Origin: a virus
Direction: 5' to 3' (one strand)
Virus record (IMG/VR): IMGVR_UViG_3300028800_000155
Span: 1 to 44,659 of that record
DNA: 44,659 nucleotides
The notes below the pieces were generated by a model. The model was not told the DNA's origin. It worked only from the letters and a program-made list of their open reading frames with translations, and did not search any database. Position 1 is the stretch's first letter. Each line of letters starts with the position of its first letter. A program made the translations under genes and the position numbers. Positions 28,331-34,350 of this stretch are shown here, in pieces.

Positions 28331-29578
28331 ATGGATAAAGAAACCATAACAAAAGTTTTAGAAGAAGTTCGCGCAACGACCGAAAAGGGTCTGACCGATT
28401 TTGGCGCAAAGATGGAAGAGCAGCTCTCCGGTAAAATGGAGGACATCTCCGTAAAGAACGCCAAGAAGGTTGTGGAGCAGATGTTGAATGACCGCTACGT
28501 TTTTAACCGAGACGTGACGGGAATGGACCGCGAGCAAAAGATCTCTTTTGCAAAGCAGGTGCAGAGCATCTACTTCGGCAACCCGGACCGCAGCGCTTCT
28601 CTCCGCGTCAAAGCCAATGAGGCGTTGATCGAAGAGCAGAACAACCGAGGCGGATACCTCGTTGAGCCGGAAGTGGCAGCCGCCATTCTCCGCATAGCTG
28701 CGTCCGTAGGTACGATCATGAAGCAGTGCCAGCACTGGCCGATGAAAAGCGACGAATTGGGCATCCCGAACTACACTGGTTCGTTCTTGACCGGTTCGTA
28801 CGTAGGCGTTGATCTTCCGGGGACGGTGACGGGTTTGACCTTCGGCCAAGCCGTGCTCATCGCCCGCAAGTGGCAGCTCGCGTTCACTGTAGGCAACGAC
28901 CTTTTGGCCGATGCAAGCGTGAACCTCGCTGAATGGTTGCTCGCATTAGCCGGCGAAAGTTTGGCTAATATGATCGATCAGCAAGGATTCATCGGAGGGA
29001 CACCGGCGACAGCACCGGGTCCGTTCGTTGGTATTTTGAACGCCGCAAACGTTCAGAAGTACACCCTTGCAAGCGGCAGCACCACGTACGCGAAGTTCAA
29101 CGTGATAACGGACAGCTCGGCCATGATCGGTATGCTCGAGGAAAGCGTTTTAGATGGCGCCGCATTCTACATGCACCGCACCGTCTGGGCGTCCCTCCGC
29201 GTACAGTCCGACGTAGTGAACGGCCTCCCGCTCCTCCTCTTTGGAGGTTTGGCGTCGCCCGCGACGTTGGATATTGACCCGACCGGCGGACCGATCCGCC
29301 CGGCAGGTTCGATCCTCGGCTTCGCTGTGTACACGAACCGCTGGTTGCCTTCTACCGCTGTTGTTTCGCAGGCCAACACGCCGTTCCTGATTTTCGGGAA
29401 CATGAAAGCGTGCGCCTTCGGCGACAAGGGCGATATGCGGGTAGCCCAGTACGAATCCGGCAGCTTCGGCGGCAAGGAGATCGCATTGGCAGACCAGCGC
29501 GGCATTGTGTACAAGCACCGCCACGCGTTCGTAGTCGTTCTTCCTCAGGCCTTTGTTGTTTGCTACACCCACGCTTAA
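28331..29578 (+). CDS. Major capsid protein (HK97 fold)
   Basis: 415 residues. Residues 1-100 form a charged helical delta-like domain that the protease would remove. The rest has the HK97-fold pattern: GGYLVEPEVAAAILRIAASVGTI (P-domain start), then PGTVTGLTFGQAVLIARKW, AFTVGNDLLADASVNLAEWLL (spine helix), MIDQQGFIGG, ASPATLDIDPTGG and a C-terminal GDMRVAQYESGSFG with VYKHRHAFVVV. It forms the icosahedral shell. Codon use differs from neighbours: isoleucine is 13 ATC, 5 ATT and 3 ATA (hand count), as expected for the most highly expressed gene. Confidence 0.92.
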   Translation: MDKETITKVLEEVRATTEKGLTDFGAKMEEQLSGKMEDISVKNAKKVVEQMLNDRYVFNRDVTGMDREQKISFAKQVQSIYFGNPDRSASLRVKANEALIEEQNNRGGYLVEPEVAAAILRIAASVGTIMKQCQHWPMKSDELGIPNYTGSFLTGSYVGVDLPGTVTGLTFGQAVLIARKWQLAFTVGNDLLADASVNLAEWLLALAGESLANMIDQQGFIGGTPATAPGPFVGILNAANVQKYTLASGSTTYAKFNVITDSSAMIGMLEESVLDGAAFYMHRTVWASLRVQSDVVNGLPLLLFGGLASPATLDIDPTGGPIRPAGSILGFAVYTNRWLPSTAVVSQANTPFLIFGNMKACAFGDKGDMRVAQYESGSFGGKEIALADQRGIVYKHRHAFVVVLPQAFVVCYTHA

Positions 29579-29759
29579 TACAGGCGTTTGGATAGCGCGT
29601 AAGTGAAACCTGAGCCAACCATCCGGGCCGTGCCGATCGTCACGTGCGGCCCTGATGGAGAACAAAGTAACCGCCCTCGAACTGCAAAGGGGAGACCCGA
29701 ACCAGTTCGTCCCTTCCGATTAAAGTCGAAGGAAGGTAGGGGCCAAAAAAACCAATTAT
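29579..29759 (+). other. Intergenic region with hairpins after the capsid gene
   Basis: Non-coding, 181 nt. Contains GGGCCG.../CGGCCC (about 29627-29654) and CCTTC(C)GA-TTAAAG-TCGAAGG (about 29713-29735). An ATG frame from 29603 runs through it into the next gene but looks like a shadow (Arg/Pro-rich). It might end or stabilise the capsid transcript; no U-run is present. Confidence 0.4.
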
Positions 29760-30251
29760 ATGCGCGCAACAGTATACGACGACGTGCAGATACTAAAGGG
29801 TGCATCCATAGACCCCGTGAGCTTGGCTACAACGGTCGCAGCGACCGGCAATAGCGTGGACACGTTAGATGGCGACAACGCAGCCATCTACGTGCGAGCT
29901 GCGGCGGCCTCGGGCTCGCCGGCAACGGCCGCGCTCGTGGTGACGCTTCAAGAGAGTGCTGACGGCAGCACGAACTGGAGCAACGCCTTGGACAACACTG
30001 GTGTTGTGATCGGCTTTACGCTGGACGCCCATGCGGCGGCCGCGGAGGGCTTAGCCCGTATCGAAGGCCTCAACCTTAACCGGAAGCGATACCTTCGGGC
30101 GGTGATCACGCCAAACATTTCCGCGGGCGGCGCGGTAGTGGCGATGGCGAACATCATCATCGGCAACCCGCAGGAGCTGCCGACGAACGCGAGCGTCACG
30201 GTGACGATCAACGGTAACTCCGTTGTAGTCCCGGCGGTATCGAACACCTAA
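29760..30251 (+). CDS. Head decoration or fiber protein (163 aa)
   Basis: The gene right after the capsid protein. A beta-sandwich pattern: GNSVDTLDGDNAAIYVRAAA, VVTLQESADGSTNWSNALD, LARIEGLNLNRKRYLRAVI, then NIIIGNPQELP. This is common in small phage proteins located between the capsid and connector genes, where several are known to decorate capsids. The C-terminal tail (ASVTVTINGNSVVVPAV) adds two strands. Exact role unproven. Its codons are less ATA-biased than average. Confidence 0.65.
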   Translation: MRATVYDDVQILKGASIDPVSLATTVAATGNSVDTLDGDNAAIYVRAAAASGSPATAALVVTLQESADGSTNWSNALDNTGVVIGFTLDAHAAAAEGLARIEGLNLNRKRYLRAVITPNISAGGAVVAMANIIIGNPQELPTNASVTVTINGNSVVVPAVSNT

Positions 30252-30270
30252 AAAGGTTCGAGCTTTCGCA

Positions 30271-30298
30271 GCAAGGGCCTTTGAAAAAGGGCCTTTGC
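30271..30298 (+). terminator. Strong GAAA-loop hairpin without U-run
   Basis: A 12-bp stem (GCAAGGGCCTTT with AAGGGCCTTTGC, two G-U pairs) closed by a GAAA tetraloop, 20 nt after the decoration gene. No T-tract follows, so it may protect or process the 3' end of the capsid mRNA rather than terminate it. Confidence 0.5.
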
Positions 30299-30323
30299 GC
30301 GAGAGAATAATAAAACAAAAACC

Positions 30324-31220
30324 ATGCCCACAATTCAACAACAAGCACCGTGGTACGCGCTCACGACAAAGGCCCGCATCCGCGCGCGCCTGAAGCTGAA
30401 CGACGATGGCTTTGACGATCTGCTGGTGAAATATATAACCGGCGCGACAGACCAGATAGAGAGCGAGTGCGGCCTACCCGGCATGGAGCGCTACCCGAAT
30501 GACGGGCACTTTTTGCAAAAGAAATATAACCGTGAGCAGTATACGATCCGCGGACTGAACGTGCAGCGCATGGTGCTGCGCAACCATCCAATTTTGTGGT
30601 ACACCGTGACGGCGACGCTGACGCAGGGCAACCCGACCATAACGCTGCCGGCCGGGCAGTGCGTGGGGCTGGCCGCGGGTATGCCGCTGTACGATATAAC
30701 CGGCAAGTGGCCGCAGGGCACCGTGGTACAGAGCGTGAGCTATGTGGTGGGTAGCGGCGCACCGACCGGGACCGTAACCATGAGCAACGGCGCGAGCACG
30801 AGCGGCAGCCAGAACTTTGAAATATGCGGCGTGATAGCGTTCGAGTGGAAGAGCGGGCCGCCGAGTAACCCGACGTGGACACCGTTCATAACGGACCAGT
30901 GGGAAGTGGAAGACCAAGGCGCCGCGGGCATAGTGCGCGTGTATGGCGCCATGCCGACGATTTATAGCAACATGCTGCGCCTGACGTACGTGGCGGGCTT
31001 CCCCCACGACTGGCAGAACGCCGGCAACGCCGGGACGCACCGCGTGCCGGGCGATCTGAGCGAGCTGTGCGAGGATCTGGTAGTGCGCGCTTTCAAACGC
31101 AAGGACTTCGCCGGCAAAGTGAGCGAAGGCATGCAAGGTGCGCAGACCGCATGGCGGGATCTGTTCGATGCAAAGGACCAGCTGACGATAGACCGGTATC
31201 GCCGCTATAACATAGGATAA
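30324..31220 (+). CDS. Head-tail connector (gp6/adaptor-like) with inserted domain (298 aa)
   Basis: N-terminal TKARIRARLKLNDDGFDDLLVKYITGATDQIESECG is the helical start typical of head-tail adaptors (gp6/gp15 type), and the end ELCEDLVVRAFKRKDFAGK...AWRDLFDAKDQLTIDRYRR forms the matching closing helices. Between them (~80-250) is a beta-rich insert (VTATLTQGNPTITLPAGQ, GTVTMSNGASTSG) not present in short family members (~100-150 aa). Adaptors form a ring below the portal. Starts in the AAAACCATG context. Confidence 0.75.
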   Translation: MPTIQQQAPWYALTTKARIRARLKLNDDGFDDLLVKYITGATDQIESECGLPGMERYPNDGHFLQKKYNREQYTIRGLNVQRMVLRNHPILWYTVTATLTQGNPTITLPAGQCVGLAAGMPLYDITGKWPQGTVVQSVSYVVGSGAPTGTVTMSNGASTSGSQNFEICGVIAFEWKSGPPSNPTWTPFITDQWEVEDQGAAGIVRVYGAMPTIYSNMLRLTYVAGFPHDWQNAGNAGTHRVPGDLSELCEDLVVRAFKRKDFAGKVSEGMQGAQTAWRDLFDAKDQLTIDRYRRYNIG

Positions 31221-31224
31221 AACC

Positions 31225-31704
31225 ATGCCCAACACCGGACAATTCACCGTAACCATTCCGAACATAGAGCAGCTGAAGGCGGCGATGGCCGCATACCCGA
31301 CTATAGCCACGCCGCTAGTGCAGCAAGCGATCGTGAAGGCGCAGGCCATACTGGCGCAGAACACGAACGCGAACACCGTGCCGCAAAAAACGAGCTTTCT
31401 TTTGCATAACTGGGGAGTGGAGATAGGCACGCTGTACGCCCGGTGGTGGCCGCAGCAGACCTACGCGCCGTATGTGGAGTTCGGCACGCCGCCGCACGTG
31501 ATAGAGCCGGTGAATAAGATGGCGCTGGCAAATACCGCGACCGGCTGGGGACCGTACAAGCGCGTGAACCATCCGGGCACAAAGCCCAACCCTTTCATGG
31601 AGCGAATACTGGCGGCGAGCCAAGAGGCGATAGTCACGCTTTTTAGCGACGCCGGAGATAAAATAACCGCGGCGGTGGCCGCACAGACCGCAAATGGCAA
31701 ATAG
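31225..31704 (+). CDS. HK97 gp10-like neck/tail completion protein (159 aa)
   Basis: The family mark is TYAPYVEFGTPPHVIEPV (~79-96) followed by RVNHPGTKPNPFMERILAAS (~115-134), the 'YA.YVEFGT' and 'HPG...P.PF...A' pattern of gp10-like proteins. These join head and tail or complete the neck. N-terminal helices (EQLKAAMAAYPTIATPLVQQAIVKAQAIL) precede it. The 3' end overlaps the next gene by 11 nt, the usual arrangement with the tail terminator. Confidence 0.85.
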   Translation: MPNTGQFTVTIPNIEQLKAAMAAYPTIATPLVQQAIVKAQAILAQNTNANTVPQKTSFLLHNWGVEIGTLYARWWPQQTYAPYVEFGTPPHVIEPVNKMALANTATGWGPYKRVNHPGTKPNPFMERILAASQEAIVTLFSDAGDKITAAVAAQTANGK

Positions 31705-32161
31705 CTGGGCACAAAATATGAAGCAGGCGATCGTGAATGATCTGCAGAAACTGATGAACGCCGGCGTGCTGGGCGCCGTAGTGATAGATAACGGCACCAA
31801 GCGCAACCCGGCCGACTACGACTTTGTGCAATTTCCCGCGGCGGTAATAAGCGCGGCCGACGTGCCGAGCAGCGAATACTACGACACCCGGACGAACCTG
31901 CGGGACTACGTATGGTACGTGATGGTGGTACTGACCGAGGACACGATCCCGGCGAACAGCACTAGCTATTTCGAGGGCCTGATGGACGCCGTGCTGAACC
32001 AATTTGATGGAGACGTGACACTGCAAGGCATGGCGAACGGGGGGGTAAGCGCTGCGTCGCTCACGCCACCGGGGCCGATCGCTGCCAGCGCGATAACCTA
32101 TGCCGGGTTCATACTGACCCTGAAAGCACGGCAGCTGGTGCAAGCTGGCGTTCAATCATAA
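31694..32161 (+). CDS. Tail terminator protein (155 aa)
   Basis: Located between the gp10-like gene and the tail tube, the classical place for tail terminators. It has a first helix (SWAQNMKQAIVNDLQKLMNAG), strands (VQFPAAVISAADVPSSEYYD; YVWYVMVVLTED) and a helix FEGLMDAVLNQFDGD, ending in 'TYAGFILTLKARQLV', where the YxFxL-type strand is typical. It would cap the tube to fix its length and meet the head. Assigned mainly by order and fold pattern. Confidence 0.75.
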   Translation: MANSWAQNMKQAIVNDLQKLMNAGVLGAVVIDNGTKRNPADYDFVQFPAAVISAADVPSSEYYDTRTNLRDYVWYVMVVLTEDTIPANSTSYFEGLMDAVLNQFDGDVTLQGMANGGVSAASLTPPGPIAASAITYAGFILTLKARQLVQAGVQS

Positions 32162-32167
32162 GCGGTA

Positions 32168-32176
32168 TGTTACAAT
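32168..32176 (+). promoter_or_regulatory. Extended -10 promoter with A/T-rich leader
   Basis: TGT-TACAAT (hexamer 32171-32176), 35 nt before ATG 32206. The leader TAAAAATATAAACCAATAT ends in AAAAACCATGG. It nearly repeats the element at 25733, so tail-tube genes and the surface protein may share regulation. Confidence 0.6.
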
Positions 32177-32205
32177 AAAAATATAAACCAATATATATAA
32201 AAACC

Positions 32206-32466
32206 ATGGAAGACGACAAAGAAAAAAAGGCGGAAGTGCAGGAGGTGAAGCCGGGCGATTTTCCGAAGGGCGTGACGCTGACGGCGGCGACGGTGGTGAA
32301 GAATAACTATCATTTCCCGAACCTCGTAGAGGACGGCGTAGAGTACTGCGCTATAGGAGTGGAGGCGTCCGATAGCAACGAGGCGTTAGATCTATGGAAG
32401 CTAAAGCGCATACCGGTGGAACCGGAAAACACAAAGGTCGATCAGGGAACTAACGACAGTAAATAA
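32206..32466 (+). CDS. Hypothetical acidic protein (86 aa)
   Basis: Lies between the tail terminator and the tail tube gene behind its own promoter. The N-terminus is very charged (EDDKEKKAEVQEVKPGDF), the middle looks like a small alpha/beta domain (KGVTLTAATVVKNNYHFPNL, VEYCAIGVEASDSNEALDLW), and the tail is polar. Similar small acidic proteins near the tail tube are sometimes assembly factors, but no family is recognisable. Confidence 0.65.
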   Translation: MEDDKEKKAEVQEVKPGDFPKGVTLTAATVVKNNYHFPNLVEDGVEYCAIGVEASDSNEALDLWKLKRIPVEPENTKVDQGTNDSK

Positions 32467-32472
32467 CGTAAT

Positions 32473-33483
32473 ATGAGTGGAACAAAAGGAATAGGTCGGC
32501 TAGACGCGCTCGGTTTTGCCAAAGAGGCGACGCGCGGCACGGCCATAAGCGCTGCGACGTACTGGGTGCCCTTCAACGACCTTGGCTTTGATGAAAAGTT
32601 TGAGAACGCGGTAAAGGACCAAGCGTTTGGCGTGATAGAAAACTCGGTGGGTCAGTCCCGCGTAAAGAACTGGGCGGAAGGGACCTTTAAGGTTCCTATG
32701 ATCGACCAGAGCATAGGGCTGCTCTTCCTGAGCTTGTTCGGCGCGCAGGCCTCGGCTACCCATAGCGGCGAGACGACGGTGTTCGATCATACGTTCACCG
32801 TTGGAGAAAGCGCACAGCACCAGTCGCTGACGTTCTTCGTGCATGACCCGACCGGCGGCACGGACTACAGCTATGCCAACGGCGTCATCCACAAAATGGA
32901 GATAGACGCGGAGGTGAAAAAGTTTGTGGAGATCTCGCTGAGCGCCAAGTCGTTCAAAGGGGCCGCGCAAAGCGCCTTCACCCCGGCACTGCTGACCGAG
33001 AACTACTTTATAGCGCAGTACCTGACCTTCAAGTACGCGACGACCGTGAGCGGTCTGAGCGGCGCGACGGCGATAGCACTGCGGAATATAAAGATCTCCA
33101 TAGACGAGGACGTGGAGGATCAGGACGTGCTGGGCAGCAACAGCCCGGCGGACTTCTTGAATAAGGAGTTTAAGGTGAGCGGAACGCTGGAGGCGATCTT
33201 TCAAAACCTGACGGATTTTAAGAGCGTGTCCATAGCGACGCCGAACGTCCCGCAGGCGATGCAGATAGCGATCGTGAACACCGACGTGAACATAGGGGTG
33301 GTGCCTTCGCACCCCAGCGTGATAATAACGCTGGACCAAGTGTATTTTACCGAGCTGGCGATAAAGCGCACCCCGAAGGACATCGTGTACCAGACGCTGA
33401 AGTTCGAGGGAACGTACAGCACCACCAACTCGGAGATGATCAAGATAGTGCTGACGAACACGGTAAGCGGCGCGTACGCGTAA
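32473..33483 (+). CDS. Major tail tube protein (336 aa)
   Basis: GIGRLDALGFAKEATRGTAI (4-23) is the usual opening of this tail tube group ('G..G.A.E...GT'), and the protein is a series of beta strands typical of the tube fold: VKNWAEGTFKVPMID, DHTFTVGESAQHQSLTFFVH, VIHKMEIDAEVKKFVEISLS and DVEDQDVLGSNSPADFLNKEF. It stacks as hexameric rings to form the tail tube. Position just before the tail chaperone supports it. Codon use is mixed. Confidence 0.8.
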   Translation: MSGTKGIGRLDALGFAKEATRGTAISAATYWVPFNDLGFDEKFENAVKDQAFGVIENSVGQSRVKNWAEGTFKVPMIDQSIGLLFLSLFGAQASATHSGETTVFDHTFTVGESAQHQSLTFFVHDPTGGTDYSYANGVIHKMEIDAEVKKFVEISLSAKSFKGAAQSAFTPALLTENYFIAQYLTFKYATTVSGLSGATAIALRNIKISIDEDVEDQDVLGSNSPADFLNKEFKVSGTLEAIFQNLTDFKSVSIATPNVPQAMQIAIVNTDVNIGVVPSHPSVIITLDQVYFTELAIKRTPKDIVYQTLKFEGTYSTTNSEMIKIVLTNTVSGAYA

Positions 33484-33500
33484 CCGTTAATATAAACCAC

Positions 33501-33523
33501 GGGGGCGGCGACCGGCCGCCTCC
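33501..33523 (+). other. GC-rich hairpin between tail tube and tail chaperone genes
   Basis: GGGGGCGGC-GACCG-GCCGCCTCC, 9 bp with one G-U pair, in the 58-nt gap. No U-run follows. It may stabilise the upstream mRNA or limit read-through to lower chaperone expression. Confidence 0.45.
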
Positions 33524-33541
33524 GGCGACACAATAATAACC

Positions 33542-33847
33542 ATGGCAGACCGAGAAACAAAAGTAGTGCAATTGCCGAGCGGCAAGAGTGCGACGCTGAA
33601 AGTGTTTTTGACGGCACGCGAGGTGCTGGGCATAGTGAAGGAGAACGAGCCGGCCGCTGATGGTGCAGAGGCAAAGCCGGTGGACAAGTTTGCGCAGGCA
33701 GAGAAGCTGATGGAGATCGCCGTGACCGAAGTGGACGGCGTGAAGGAAAAGATAGCCGAGTACGCACAGGATCTTCCGGTGCAGGACTATCTAGCGCTGG
33801 TGAACGAAGTGACCAAGCTGATCGAGGGTTTTCCGGCGGCGAAGTAG
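33542..33847 (+). CDS. Tail assembly chaperone, short form (gpG-like, 101 aa)
   Basis: Small helical protein between the tail tube and tape measure genes, the place of tail assembly chaperones. The N-terminus is KVVQLPSGKSATLKVFLTAREVLGIVKE; the C-terminus has helices EKIAEYAQDLPVQDYLALVNEVTKLI. It keeps the tape measure protein soluble while the tube assembles. Near its end the sequence GGGTTTT allows slippage into the overlapping -1 frame to make a longer form. Confidence 0.8.
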   Translation: MADRETKVVQLPSGKSATLKVFLTAREVLGIVKENEPAADGAEAKPVDKFAQAEKLMEIAVTEVDGVKEKIAEYAQDLPVQDYLALVNEVTKLIEGFPAAK

Positions 33848-34050
33848 CGGACTTTGAGTACGAATGGCGCCGCTATTTCGCCCGCGGCAAGGGATCCCTG
33901 CCGCCTGAGATGATGTATGCGTGGCTGGTAGGCAACGGTGTGCCGGTGACGTGGGAGGACTTTAACCAGCTCCCATGGCCAGTGCTGCAGGCGCTGCGAA
34001 CATACATAAACGCAAAAGCAGAGGATATGAAGCGGCAGCAAAAGCAATAG
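33542..34050 (+). CDS. Tail assembly chaperone, frameshifted long form (gpGT-like, ~169 aa)
   Basis: The -1 frame after 33832 is open to a TAG at 34048-34050 and has no start of its own. It encodes 72 further residues, rich in Trp, Tyr and Phe (ADFEYEWRRYFARGKGSLPP, then EMMYAWLVGNGVPVTWEDF, LPWPVLQALRTYI). This is the composition of chaperone T domains in other siphophages. Joined at the slippery heptamer it gives 97 residues of the short form plus the extension. The long form would bind the tape measure protein. Coordinates span both frames; the protein is made only by frameshifting. Confidence 0.75.
33826..33832 (+). promoter_or_regulatory. Programmed -1 frameshift site GGGTTTT
   Basis: Reads G-GGT-TTT in the zero frame, a canonical X-XXY-YYZ slippery heptamer. 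Three nucleotides downstream GCGGCG (33836-33841) can pair with CGCCGC (33868-33873) as a stimulatory stem. The zero-frame stop is five codons after the site. Confidence 0.75.
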
Positions 34051-34076
34051 CTTTGACGCCGCACGCCGCTCAGGGG

Positions 34077-34082
34077 TATCAT
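34077..34082 (+). promoter_or_regulatory. Possible leaderless -10 element
   Basis: TATCAT lies exactly 12 nt before ATG 34089. It has no TGn extension and no clear -35, so it is weaker than the others. Confidence 0.35.
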
Positions 34083-34088
34083 TATCGT

Positions 34089-34337
34089 ATGAACACTACC
34101 AACGAAAAGGCGAAATGCCCCAACTGTGGGCAGTACAAGATGATAAGCCGGCGCACCGCGTGGCGCACCGCAGCCATGATATGCCTGCTCGGTGCGGGCA
34201 TTTCGTCCATTTTGTGCATAATACTGATAGGCATACCATTCCTGATTTTCTTCGTGCTGGCCGCCCCGATATGTTTTATAGTGAGCTTTTTCGCAAAGGG
34301 AGCCGGCTGCCAAAACTGTAAGTTCCAAATAAAATAA
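34089..34337 (+). CDS. LITAF-like split zinc-ribbon membrane protein (82 aa)
   Basis: The ATG at 34089 is preferred over 33975 because the upstream part overlaps the frameshifted chaperone region and a -10-like element sits 12 nt before it. CPNCGQ (10-15) and CQNCKF (74-79) form two knuckles, separated by ~50 hydrophobic residues (AAMICLLGAGISSILCIILI, then IPFLIFFVLAAPICFIVSFF). This split of a zinc ribbon by a membrane segment is the layout of LITAF-type proteins. Its place between chaperone and tape measure is unusual, so it may be a later-added accessory gene. Confidence 0.7.
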   Translation: MNTTNEKAKCPNCGQYKMISRRTAWRTAAMICLLGAGISSILCIILIGIPFLIFFVLAAPICFIVSFFAKGAGCQNCKFQIK

Positions 34338-34350
34338 CGCGAAGCCAACC

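Noticed and set aside
29603-29854. + strand frame of 83 codons after the capsid gene
   Set aside because: Arg/Pro/Lys-rich composition, overlaps the start of the decoration protein by 95 nt, and crosses hairpins; no start signal.
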